Positions 44,501-54,330 of a stretch of DNA of 64,000 bases are shown here, one piece after another. This DNA is from Girardinichthys multiradiatus. Its lineage: Eukaryota; Chordata; Actinopteri; Cyprinodontiformes; Goodeidae. Location: contig NC_061797.1 in NCBI RefSeq assembly GCF_021462225.1, positions 37,846,147 to 37,910,146 of the forward strand. The letters run 5' to 3'. Position 1 is the first letter of the stretch; every line of letters begins with the position of its first letter. The notes under the pieces are model-generated. The model was not told the DNA's origin, did no database searches, and saw nothing but the letters and a program-made list of their open reading frames with translations. Both the position numbers and the translations under genes were made by a program.

Positions 44501-45517
44501 CTTGATGGTTTTTGCGACTGCACTTGGGGACACTTTCAAAGTTTTCCCACTTGTTCGGACTGACTGACCTTCATTTCTTAAAAGTAATGATGGCCACTCG
44601 TTTTTCTTTACTTAGCTGCTTTTTTCTTGCCATAATACAAATTCTAACAGTCTATTCAGTAGGACTATCAGCTGTGTAATGTATCCACCTCCTGGACAAC
44701 ACAACTGATGGTCCCAACCCCATTTATAAGGCTTGAAATCCCACTTATTAAACCTGACAGGGCACACCTGTGAAGTGAAAACCATTTCAGGTGACTACCT
44801 CTTGAAGCTCATCAACAGAATACCAAGAGTGTGCAGAGCAGTAATCAAAGCAAAAGGTGGCTACTTTGAAGAACCTAGAATATAAGACATATTTTCAGTT
44901 GTTTCACACTTTTTTGTTCAGTATATAATTCCACATGTGTTAATTCATAGTTTTGATGCCTTCAGTGTGAAGCTACAATATTCATAGTCATGAAAATAAA
45001 GAAAACTCTGAATGAGAAGGTGTGTCCAAACTTTTGGTCTGTACTTTAGATGTGTATAATTTTTTTTTTTTTCTGAGAATAAGCTTGCTCTTGGAAGTTT
45101 TCCTACATCAAGTTTTAATATTTAAAGCCACTATTTTGTACTTCATTTTCTTCTGCAGGCAACAGGCGTTTTCAGAAGCGTTTGTTCTGTAATTGGACAG
45201 GTGGATACAAATGGTCAACGGCACTCGCACTCAGGTAACCTTGTCTCAATCATTTTGACAGTTTTCTTTTATACTCAATCAGTTTGAGTCAGGATGTGTG
45301 CTCGTAAATTATCACCTTTTGAATCTGTCCCTCTGCTCTTTCCTGCCGTAGCATCACTCTTGGTGGTTTTGGGGCAGACAGGTTTTATCTGGGCCAGTGG
45401 AGAGAGGGTCTTGGCAAACTGTTCAGCTTTGGAGGCCTGGGTATTTGGACGCTGATAGATGTTCTTTTGATTGGGGTCGGCTATGTGGGACCTGCCGACG
45501 GCTCGCTCTACATCTGA
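38511..45517 (+). CDS. tm2d3: TM2 domain-containing protein 3, six exons
   Basis: A small type of membrane protein; its fly counterpart Almondex acts in Notch signalling, and the family is linked to amyloid-beta biology. Exons: 38511-38616, 38917-39021, 41326-41474, 41561-41735, 45159-45234 and 45352-45517, all GT-AG and in phase, 258 codons. The ATG at 38511 has a good Kozak context (ACAATGG). The frame remains open upstream but without an ATG. An N-terminal hydrophobic stretch ([18 protein letters not shown]) serves as signal peptide. A cysteine-rich luminal part follows ([38 protein letters not shown]) with several N-glycosylation sites. The TM2 domain has two helices around the DRF motif ([13 protein letters not shown]) and ends …[10 protein letters not shown], as in other vertebrates. 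Introns 2 and 4 contain Tc1 elements. Complete. Confidence 0.96.
39040..40544 (-). mobile_element. Tc1 transposon, CACTGCTCAAAAAAATAAAG family, in tm2d3 intron 2
   Basis: A 1505-bp element with inverse ends CACTGCTCAAAA and TTTTGAGCAGTG, flanked by TA at 39038-39039 and 40545-40546. It is inserted antisense, its first base lying 19 bp after the last base of tm2d3 exon 2. Confidence 0.93.
39288..40247 (-). pseudogene. Tc1 transposase pseudogene (CACTGCTC family)
   Basis: It starts [20 protein letters not shown] at 40247. Blocks in order: [69 protein letters not shown] and the end GGHTQY. The three acidic residues are present, but QDN has become QDI and NPIE has become NLIE. At least two frameshifts lie between 40116 and 39965 and between 39741 and 39635. 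Confidence 0.88.
40770..41000 (-). mobile_element. Short Tc1 remnant (tm2d3 intron 2)
   Basis: ACTCAATACTTGGTCAGGGC, ATCAATGCGGTGTGGCATGG and GGCCAATCAAGCACAGTGAT match the minus-strand 3' part of CAGGTCC-family transposase genes, with internal gaps. It is older than the six main copies. Confidence 0.6.
41040..41062. repeat. AT/AC dinucleotide microsatellite
   Basis: A short run of AT units followed by AC units in tm2d3 intron 2. Confidence 0.7.
41736..43040. other. tm2d3 intron 4, first part, nothing recognised
   Basis: No coding block, repeat end or regulatory motif was recognised in this stretch. Confidence 0.4.
43045..43345 (+). mobile_element. Tc1-type left-end remnant, CAGTGCCTTGTAAAAG family (tm2d3 intron 4)
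   Basis: CAGTGCCTTGTAAAAGTATT, then CACATTTTGTCACATTACAG and TGGGATTTTATGTGA, is the classic left arm of this fish Tc1-type family. Coding sequence is not preserved. Confidence 0.7.
43427..45041 (-). mobile_element. Tc1 transposon, AGACCAAAAGTTTGGACACACC family (tm2d3 intron 4)
   Basis: The right end (GGTGTGTCCAAACTTTTGGT then CTG TA) is well kept. The left end matches from AGTTTGGACACACC but its outermost bases have diverged. The inner repeats TATATACTGAACAAAAAAGT (left) and its inverse near 44915 give an IR/DR layout. It is antisense in intron 4 and ends about 120 bp before exon 5. Confidence 0.88.
43580..44633 (-). pseudogene. Tc1 transposase pseudogene (TTTGGACACACC family)
   Basis: Start at 44633. 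An extra T near 44580 shifts the frame about 20 codons in. A 123-codon frame (44539-44168) then holds the DNA-binding region ([27 protein letters not shown]) and stops at a TGA just before SDESKF. The core continues in frame: [38 protein letters not shown], end FEEPRI. With one indel and one nonsense codon it is among the better preserved copies. The D-D-E residues are all present. Confidence 0.9.
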
Positions 45518-46262
45518 AGCAGAGCCCCCCTTGGGACGTTGCTGTATGCAGCCCCTTCCGCCTCACACTACTTTGCTCGCAAGAGATCGAAGATCTGAGA
45601 TGCTGTGTTCTTAGCACGTTTGTCTGCCCAGCATATCAACACGTCCTCATCCCATCTGCTAACGGGCAGGAAGTGTTTTCCTAGTCAAGCCAGCGATGAC
45701 TCTTCCTACAGAACCAACATGCTCCGTTCCAATCGCTCTGCATCCGTCTCCTGTTGAGATTGGGCCGATGGGGCTGCGCAGGAGGATGATGTGCCACCGA
45801 TTATGTGTATCCAGTTGATTTAGACTCCCATCTTGCTGATGCACATGTTTGACTTCCTGTGGAGCGATTCTTTCAGACACATCCTGTCACCTTACAGCAC
45901 TTATTGCTCCTACTTTATTGCAAGGTAAATGCCTCAATGAGGGTCAAATGATTGCCATGGGTGCAGAGCTTTTTATGGTAACATGACTCACAAAAGACTG
46001 GTTGAAGGTTAAAATGTATGTTCTAAAAGCATAAATATGCTGTGTGTGTGTGTGGGGAGTACTGCAATGTGATATTTTTGTTGAAAATAGCCAGTGTCCT
46101 GGACAAAATATCAACATTTTTTATGCCTGGATTTCATTTTTCTTTCTAAAATTTATGTGTGCCAGCTACAACTGTACGGACATTGACCTGGGGGTTAAAT
46201 AATTGTTAATAATTATTATATATTATTATTTGTACTTTATTGTCTTTTGAAATTTTGTTTCA

Positions 46263-46268
46263 AATAAA
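46263..46268 (+). terminator. tm2d3 polyadenylation signal candidate
   Basis: AATAAA about 750 bp after the stop codon, followed by an A-run. A second AATAAA lies near 46545. The 3' UTR (45518 onward) has no other recognised features. Confidence 0.5.
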
Positions 46269-46289
46269 GGAAAAAAAAAATAACTTCCT

Positions 46290-47090
46290 TCACTTACTTC
46301 AGCTGTATAGTCAGATTTTCTTATAATATTACAGCAGCATATGTATGAAACACTTCAGATGTGTTGTAGTTGCAAACTGCAGCTATTTTGTGGTTTTCCC
46401 GTAGAGATATTGGAGATATATTCTCTGCACACTACTGGCAACCTTCCCCAAACACTATTCACTTTCTTTTCATCTTTGAGACCAACAGCAATCTGTTATG
46501 TAACTGCTGTGACAGTAAATGATGTTTTCTTTGTAAGTTATGTAAATAAAATCTAATTATACTCTACATTGCCAAACGTTTGTCACTGAATATACAAGGA
46601 GGACATTCATATAATCTTTAAGATTTGTATATTACATTAGCTTTTATGGTGGTTCGGTGAATAATAATTAAGGTGTTAGAGTAACAGTGGATTTTGAGGC
46701 AAAATTAAAAGATGAACCTGCTGAAAAGTACACACAGATCTCAGTAATTTCAGTAGAAAGTTAATGTATTTCAGTAATTCAACAATTGAGAATCTCAGAT
46801 TGATGAGACAGTGATGTTTCAAGAATTCTTGTTCATTTTAATTTGCACGACCTACAGCTACTAAAAACCAAAACTAGTTCAAAGTAGTCACCAACATCCC
46901 CCACAATTAGGATAAAACACAGGATGTCATAGCTTAAGAAGCTTGTAGAGTACTCAGTTTTGTATCCAAGCACATTTAAGGAAAGTTTAGTGGAAGGAAA
47001 AAAGTGATGTAGGAAAAGGTGTGCAAGCTTTCCATAACGTCCAAAAAATGATTTTTAAGACCAAAATGCCAGCTTTTGGAAAAATACCTC
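46290..47090. other. Intergenic, nothing recognised
   Basis: AT-rich sequence downstream of tm2d3 without coding or repeat structure that I can identify. Confidence 0.4.
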
Positions 47091-47099
47091 CATTTACTG

Positions 47100-47580
47100 T
47101 ACAGTGTATGCAATCAGTATTTGGTTGGATCTCCCTTTGCATAAATAGCCATCATAGCATGAAGGCAGTCTGGTGTCTTATCTTCCTCTATAGATTCTCT
47201 CTGTGGTTTAAGTCACGTGAGTTTTCTGGACAATCAAGCACAATGATACCATGGTCAATAAACCAGGTGTTGGTACTTTGGACGGTGTGGGTTTGTCCTG
47301 AGTCCTGCTAGAAAAAGATAAAGCTTGTCAGCAAAGGGAAGTATGAAGTGCTCTTTTTGTGGCTTAGCCTCCTTGTGAAAGGAGTCACTGACTGTCTGCC
47401 GGACAGCTGTCAAGTTAACCCTCTTTCACATTATCATGTAGGCAATAACATCACATTTTTATAATAAAATTACCCTTGTTATTGGTCCTACATGTTCTTT
47501 ATTTTCTGAGAAACTGAAATTTGGGTTTGTATTAGCTGTAAGACATAATTACCTAAATTACCAGAATTGAATTTCTGAAA
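47100..47580 (-). mobile_element. Internally deleted Tc1 remnant
   Basis: Words of the transposase C-terminal part (CAATCAGTATTTGGTTGGA, GACAATCAAGCACAATGATA, ACCATGGTCAATAAACCAG) are followed after about 250 bp by words of its N-terminal part (GGACAGCTGTCAAGTTAACC). The DNA-binding middle is missing, so this is a deletion derivative. Confidence 0.6.
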
Positions 47581-47879
47581 TATATAACATATTAATTATA
47601 CACCTCCCTGCAGCCTGTAGTAGAAATTCAGTGTTTCCTTATGAGGTGAGGTAATTTTTCTCTGCACTTTTTCTCACATTTTAAGCAGCTATTGTTGCTG
47701 GAGTCCTTTGATCCACTCGTACGGTTGACAAAAGGAGAGGATCAGGAGTGCAACATGATTGCCAGCATTTCCTTCCTGATGTCTTCCTGTTCAAGAGCAA
47801 ACAGCCTAATCAATGCACTAAATTACTACAGACATAAGGGAATAAATTAAACGTCAGTGGAACTGGTTTAGCAGAGAAT

Positions 47880-49050
47880 CAGTTCCGTTGCTTTGGATTT
47901 GTATCAGATTATTTTTGTTCTTTCTAGTAACTTGTATTTGTGTCGACTTTTTCGACTGGCTGCTTTGAGCCTTGAAAGGGCCTCCTCCCTTATTCTAGTT
48001 CCTCAATTCTGACACTGCCGCGTCACAGCCACTACCACCCCTACTCCCAGAATGATGCAAGTGCATTGCAAATGATCTGAGCCGAGGAGATTAATGCTCT
48101 GCAAATTGGCTTGATTCTTCTTTTCTGGCAATATTTGTGTATTAAACTCTGACAATAATGTGTCTGCTCTGATTATTACAGAAATTACACTAAAAGGAGA
48201 ATATGTGAGCAAAACCATAATAGGCTGGGATAGTTGTGAAAAACACAGCTTAATTCAGTGTCATGACATAAGCCTGAACACTGCCCAGAAAAGCTATTAC
48301 TATTTTCTTTAGATGTGATCTAATCACCTCATCTTACCAATTACGTCTGCAAACAAAATTGGGTCCAAACTAAATAGCTCATACAGCACAAATATCCTTT
48401 TTTCTGTTTAAGATCTTGTTGCCCAATTAGAAATAATAGCCGAAGCAGAATTTTGGTATAATCTCTCTTTAATGACAAATAAAATTATATCTTTTATAAA
48501 ACTCTTTAAGGGCAATTATAGCAGATTTTCTCCTCAGAGAATCATTATTTGAATCTTTTCCTACTTATTATTCCCTCTATTAGTATTAGGCAGCTGTGAA
48601 AAAAAGGGAAGGGAAAAAAGGCCAACGCTCTCTCACGACTTCCCAATTTTGAATTGCTAATAATGCAAAAAAGAACAAAAGTTTATTCATCTTTCTGTTA
48701 TGCAATCTCACTTAGTCCCATCACGTTGAGTTTTGAAGCAAGGGCCCTGACCCTCAGCATTCAACACAAACTCACATATTGCAGCTTTCCTTTAATGCTC
48801 CCTGCAGCTGGAGCTAATAAACCTAACACACGGAGTAGATAAACGCTAAGCTGCCGCCACATGAATTTAAAAGTCAGAACATCTACAACTGTGTGCTTAC
48901 TTGCTTTCACTTTTGGGGTGGTTGCTAAGTAGGATTTGGTACCACCTGAGGAAATGGAACAAATTACAGTGCCCAGAGGAGGTATAATAAAAGTACACAC
49001 CACCCTTTTATCTTTGCATTTGGTTGGCAGCATAAGGACTCACAAAGGAG
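47880..49050. other. Repeat-poor intergenic stretch, possible conserved regulatory DNA
   Basis: About 1.2 kb without any repeat end or coding block, unlike its surroundings. It contains TAAT-core and POU-like words (ATGCTCTGCAAAT, GCAATTATAG, GAATTGCTAATAATGC) and E-box-like CAGCTG motifs. This resembles vertebrate conserved non-coding elements in texture, but conservation cannot be seen from one sequence. Confidence 0.3.
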
Positions 49051-49056
49051 TAATTA

Positions 49057-50663
49057 CAGGTCCTTCTCAAAATATTAGCATATTGTGATAAAGTTCATTA
49101 TTTTCCATAATGTCATGATGAAAATTTAACATTCATATATTTTAGATTCATTGCACACTAACTGAAATATTTCAGGTCTTTTATTGTCTTAATACGGATG
49201 ATTTTGGCATACAGCTCATGAAAACCCAAAATTCCTATCTCACAAAATTAGCATATCATTAAAAGGGTCTCTAAAAGAGCTATGAACCTAATCATCTGAA
49301 TCAACGAGTTAACTCTAAACACCTGCAAAAGATTCCTGAGGCCTTTAAAACTCCCAGCCTGGTTCATCACTCAAAACCCCAATCATGGGTAAGACTGCCA
49401 ACCTGACTGCTGTCCAGAAGGCCACTATTGACACCTTCAAGCAAGAGGGTAAGACACAGAAAGAAATTTCTGAACAAATAGGCTGTTCCCAGAGTGCTGT
49501 ATCAAGGCACCTCAGTGGGAAGTCTGTGGGAAGGAAAAAGTGTGGCAGAAAACGCTGCACAACGAGAAGAGGTGACCGGACCCTGAGGAAGATTGTGGAG
49601 AAGGGCCGATTCCAGACCTTGGGGGACCTGCGGAAGAAGTGGACTGAGTCTGGAGTAGAAACATCCAGAGCCACCGTGCACAGGCGTGTGCAGGAAATGG
49701 GCTACAGGTGTCGCATTCCCCAGGTCAAGCCACTTTTGAACCAGAAACAGCGGCAGAAGCGCCTGACCTGGGCTACAGAGAAGCAGCACTGGACTGTTGC
49801 TCAGTGGTCCAAAGTACTTTTTTCAGATGAAAGCAAATTCTGCATGTCATTCGGAAATCAAGGTGCCAGAGTCTGGAGGAAGACTGGGGAGAAGGAAATG
49901 CCAAAATGCCAGAAGTCCAGTGTCAAGTACCCACAGTCAGTGATGGTCTGGGTGCCGTGTCAGCTGCTGGTGTTGGTCCACTGTGTTTTATCAAGGGCAG
50001 GGTCAATGCAGCTAGCTATCAGGAGATTTTGGAGCACTTCATGCTTCCATCTGCTGAAAAGCTTTATGGAGATGAAGATTTCATTTTTCAGCACGACCTG
50101 GCACCTGCTCACAGTGCCAAAACCACTGGTAAATGGTTTACTGACCATGGTATCACTGCTCAATTGGCCTGCCAACTCTCCTGACCTGAACCCCATAGAG
50201 AATCTGTGGGATATTGTGAAGAGAACGTTGAGAGACTCAAGACCCAACACTCTGGATGAGCTAAAGGCCGCTATCGAAGCATCCTGGGCCTCCATAAGAC
50301 CTCAGCAGTGCCACAGGCTGATTGCCTCCATGCCACGCCGCATTGAAACAGTCATTTCTGCAAAAGGATTCCCGACCAAGTATTGAGTGCATAACTGTAC
50401 ATGATTATTTGAAAGTTGACGTTTTTTGTATTAAAAACACTTTTCTTTTATTGGTCGGATGAAATATGCTAATTTTGTGAGATAGGAATTTTGTGCTTTC
50501 ATGAGCTGTATGCCAAAATCATCCGTATTAAGACAATAAAAGACCTGAAATATTTCAGTTAGTGTGCAATGAATCCAAAATATATGAATGTTACATTTTC
50601 ATCATGACATTATGGAAAATAATGAACTTTATCACAATATGCTAATATTTTGAGAAGGACCTG
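49057..50663 (+). mobile_element. Tc1 transposon, CAGGTCC family, copy D
   Basis: A full-length 1607-bp copy with both long arms, flanked by TA at 49055-49056 and 50664-50665. It is intergenic between tm2d3 and larp6. The 3' arm has a few private changes (GTGCTTTCATGAG in place of GGGTTTTCATGAG). Confidence 0.95.
49385..50386 (+). pseudogene. Tc1 transposase, open but cryptically frameshifted (copy D)
   Basis: The frame is open for 333 codons with the normal start and end, and looks intact by length. A one-base deletion near 49950 (GTCTGGGTGCC) and a two-base deletion near 50157 (ATCACTGCTC in place of ATCACTGTGCTC) cancel each other. Between them about 69 residues are read in the wrong frame (MVW then [11 protein letters not shown]… to …MVSLLNWPAN). 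The second catalytic Asp lies inside this segment and is lost. The protein should therefore be catalytically dead. Confidence 0.93.
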
Positions 50664-50665
50664 TA

Positions 50666-51370
50666 TATTCACACTAATCAGAGTAGACCAATTGGTGCAA
50701 AATTGAAAACAAAGCCCTGCAATTTTATCTAAACTGACAACCAATATGACACAATTGCTTGCTTTGTTTTGAACCATGCTTTTGTTACATACTCATCCCT
50801 GTGAGCTGCTGTATTTTAACAAAGGTGTCATAAATGTTTGAGATTCACACACCTATATGCAAAAATACTTAATTGTCCATGAAAAAGAGGAACGTTTGGG
50901 GTTAAAATATACTTCAGGCAATAATTATACCGTTCTGAACACCCAGAGATTACAATGAATGCCTCTCAGCAGTCAGCCCTGAAAAAGAAAAGTTCAACAT
51001 AAATGCAGCTAGATACAGAGGTCTAGAAAAGGAAAAACCTGCCAGTAGTCCTCAAAAAATCCAAACAGCAGCCCAATTTAGAGTCATCTCCAAAACAACA
51101 ATGACCTAATCAAAAACAAACTTCACTTCAACTGAAAAGCTGGGCTGAGAGCTGAAAACTGCAGCTCACTGAATAAAAGGGAAGCCAGATAACACATGCA
51201 GACTTAAACATAGTGGATATAAAAAGTTTAAATGTAAGAAAAAGAGGCCACTATAAACCATTTCAAAACTTCTTCCATCTCTAATGTGACAAATTGTACA
51301 GCAAAATTGGAAAACGGACTGAAATCTTTCAGGGGAATGCAAGAAGACGAAAAAAAATATGTACACCAAT
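50666..51370. other. Intergenic, nothing recognised
   Basis: Sequence after Tc1 copy D with no coding block or repeat end that I could recognise. Confidence 0.4.
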
Positions 51371-51990
51371 AATACTTTGAAGCACATTTTTATTTAATTA
51401 AGCAATTTTTGCCCTCTCATTGCTAAAACACTCCAAACCGAATGTATTTGGAAGACATCTCCTGTTCATAGCCTTCTTCAGATGACCTCACAGATTTTCA
51501 ATCAGATTCAGATCTAGGCCACTCCAAAACTTTAATCTTATGATGAAGCCAGGTTTTTGTTTACTTGAATGTAAACTTTAGCTCGTCATGTGCCAACATT
51601 AAATAGTGTTTGGAACTGTTAACTCCCTCCACCTTGACAAAGATGGTCCCAGCTGAGGGAAAAACCCATAAGAATGATGCTGCCACCACCATGCTTTAAC
51701 AAGGGTATGTTCCTTTGGTGATGTGCAGTGAACAAATATCACATGTACCTCACAGCCAGTACTTGCCAGGATTTCCTGCAGCTCCATTAATATTGCTCTT
51801 CACAGCCCCTGGCCAGTTTCCACTTTTCAGTTTTGGAAGCATGTCCAGGTCATTGTAGTATTAGTGTTGCACTAAATTTTCTTTGATTGGCTTTTGTGAA
51901 ATTTGTTTTCCCTTCTGACAGATCTGTTTGAAAGCTTTCTGGAACCATGGTCTCCATTACCTGAGGGGAACCATTCTAGAACTGCTAAAC
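51371..51990 (-). mobile_element. Old Tc1-type remnant
   Basis: Words such as CAGATTTTCAATCAGATTCA, TCTAGGCCACTCCAAAAC and GCTGCCACCACCATGCTTTA are typical of the antisense coding region of the CAGTGCCTTGCAAAAG-type family. The frame is lost and no ends are visible. Confidence 0.5.
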
Positions 51991-52029
51991 ATTATAAGGA
52001 GTTAAAGGCACTTTAAATGATAGCAGGTA

Positions 52030-53290
52030 CAGTGGTTGGACAATGAAACTGAAACACCTGTCATTTTAGTGTGGGAGGTTTCATGGCTAACTTGGACCAG
52101 CCTGGTAGCCAGTCTTCATTGATTGCACATTGCACCAGTAAGAGCAGAGTGTGAAGGTTCAATTAGCAGGGTAAGAGCACAGTTTTGCTCAAAATATTGA
52201 AATGCACACAATGTTATGGGTGACATACCAGAGTTCAAAAGAGGACAAATTGTTGGCACGTGTCTTGCTGGCGTATCTGTGACCAAGACAGCAAGTCTTT
52301 GTGATGTATCAAGAGCCACGGTATCCAGGGTAATGTCAGCATACCACCAAGAAGGACGAATCACATCCAACAGGATTAACTGTGGATGCAAGAGGAAGCT
52401 GTCTGAAAGGGATGTTCGGGTGCTAACCCGGATTGTATCCAAAAAACATAAAACCACGGCTGCCCAAATCACGGCAGAATTAAATGTGCACCTCAACTCT
52501 CCTGTTTCCACCAGAACTGTCCGTCGGGACCTCCACAGGGTCAATATACACGGCCGGGCTGCTATAGCCAAACCTTTGGTCACTCATGCCAATGCCAAAC
52601 GTCGGTTTCAATGGTGCAAGGAGCGCAAATCTTGGGCCTGGACAATGTGAAACATGTATTGTTCTCTGATGAGTCCACCTTTACTGTTTTCCCCACATCC
52701 GGGAGAGTTACGGTGTGGAGAAGCCCCAAAGAAGCGTACCACCCAGACTGTTGCATGCCCAGAGTGAAGCATGGGGGTGGATCAGTGATGGTTTGGGCTG
52801 CCATATCATGGCATTCCCTTGGCCCAATACTTGTGCTAGATGGGCGCGTCACTGCCAAGGACTACCGAACCATTCTTGAGGATCATGTGCATCCAATGGT
52901 TCAAACATTGTATCCTGAAGGCGGTGCCATGTATCAGGATGACAATGCACCATTACACACAGCAAGACTGGTGAAAGATTAGTTTGATGAACATGAAAGT
53001 GAAGTTGAACATCTCCCATGGCCTGCACTGTCACCAGTGTGTGACACCACTTTGGTGTGTTTTGGAGGAGCGAGTCAGGAAACGTTTTCCTTCACCAGTA
53101 TCACGTAGTGACCTGGCCACTATCCTGCAAGAAGAATGGGTTAAAATCCCTCTGACCACTGTGCAGGACTTGTATATGTCATTCCCAAGATGAATTGACA
53201 CTGTATTGGCTGCAAAAGGAGGCCCTACACCATACTAATAAATTATTGTGGTCTAAAACCAGGTGTTTCAGTTTAATTGTCCAACCCCTG
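52030..53290 (+). mobile_element. Tc1 transposon, CAGTGGTTGGACAATGAAAC family
   Basis: The ends CAGTGGTTGGACAATGAAAC and an inverse with two or three differences bound a 1261-bp element. A TA precedes the left end; none is seen after the right end. The terminal repeats are short (about 30 bp), unlike the long IR/DR arms of the other families here. Confidence 0.9.
52216..53233 (+). pseudogene. Tc1 transposase pseudogene (CAGTGGTTGG family)
   Basis: It starts MGDIPEFKRGQIVGTCLAG. The DNA-binding half (VTKTASLCDVSRATVSRVM, TAAQITAELNVHLNSPVST) is open to about 52640, where a small indel shifts the frame. VLFSDESTFTVFPTSG, VKHGGGSVMVWAAISWHS and YQDDNAPLHTARL follow in the next frame. A TAG at 52981 and loss of the DLNxIE block near 53030 remove the catalytic Glu. 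Confidence 0.88.
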
Positions 53291-53339
53291 TTTGTAGTGA
53301 CACTTATTTAATAAGCCTCAATAAGGTGGTTCATTCTGT

Positions 53340-53671
53340 ATTCACCATTGACGAATTCTGAAATGGTGGTGGACGTTCGGAGAACACCACCCCCATACAC
53401 CCCCCTCACCATCCTCAACAACACTGTATCGGCCGTGGACCACTTCAGGTTCTTAGGAACCACCATCTCTGAGGACCTGAGATGGTCTTCACACATAGAC
53501 ACTGTTCGAAAGAAGGCCCAGCAGAGACTGTACTTCCTGAGGCAACTCAAGACGTTCAACCTTCCACGGGAGCTGCTGGTCATCATTCAATCTGTCCTGT
53601 TTTCATCCATCTGTGTGGTTTGGCTCATCCACAAAACAGGACAGGTTCAGACTGCAACGAATAATCAGGAA
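53340..53671 (+). mobile_element. Rex1/CR1-like LINE piece fused to Tc1 copy F
   Basis: A frame from 53348 gives the reverse transcriptase thumb region (EMVVDVRRTPPPYTPLTIL, FLGTTISEDLRWSSHID, KKAQQRLYFLRQLKTFNL). It stops abruptly within the segment that starts the LINE piece at position 1 of this window, and Tc1 sequence follows directly. It belongs to the same LINE family as 1-350. Confidence 0.85.
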
Positions 53672-54144
53672 TGTCCAGTGTCAAGTATCCACAGTCAGTG
53701 ATGGTCTGGGGTGCCGTGTCAGCTGCTGGTGTTTGTCCACTGTGTTTTATCAAGGGCAGGGTCAATGCAGCTAGCCATCAGGAGATTTTGGAGCACTTCA
53801 TGCTTCCATCTGCTGAAAAGCTTTATGGAGATGATTTCATTTTTCAGCATGACCTGGCACCTGCTCACAGTGCCAAAACCACTGGTAAATGGTTTACTGA
53901 CCATGGTATCACTGTGCTCAATTGGCCTGCCAACTCTCCTGACCTGAACCCCATAGAGAATCTGTGGGATATTGTGAAGAGAACGCTGAGAGACTCAAGA
54001 CCCAACACTCTGGATGAGCTAAAGGCCGCTATCGAAGCATCCTGGGCCTCCATAAGACCTCAGCAGTGCCACAGGCTGATTGCCTTCATGCCACGCCACA
54101 TTGAAGCAGTCATTTCTGCAAAAGGATTCCTGACCAAGTATTGA
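53672..54144 (+). pseudogene. Tc1 transposase C-terminal fragment (copy F)
   Basis: 157 codons cover the catalytic core from [19 protein letters not shown] to KGFLTKY. The frame is correct at the VWGAVS site, so it is not from the B/C/D lineage. One codon is missing (YGDDFIF in place of YGDEDFIF). The second Asp ([10 protein letters not shown]) and the Glu (NPIENLW) are present. The first Asp and the DNA-binding domain are missing. Confidence 0.88.
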
Positions 54145-54330
54145 ATGCATAACTGTACATGATTTGAAGGTTGACGTTTTTTGTATTAAAAACACTTTTC
54201 TTTTATTGGTCGGATGAAATATGCTAATTTTGTGAGATAGGAATTTTGGGTTTTCATGAGCTGTATGCCAAAATCATCCGTATTAAAGACCTGAAATATT
54301 TCAGTTAGTGTGCAATGAATCTAAAATATA
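53672..54330 (+). mobile_element. Tc1 CAGGTCC family, truncated copy F (3' half)
   Basis: It begins inside the transposase gene at GTCCAGTGTCAAG and runs through the stop codon into the 3' arm. The arm is cut at AATCTAAAATATA, where copy E starts. The 5' half and the outer 3' end are absent. Confidence 0.9.
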
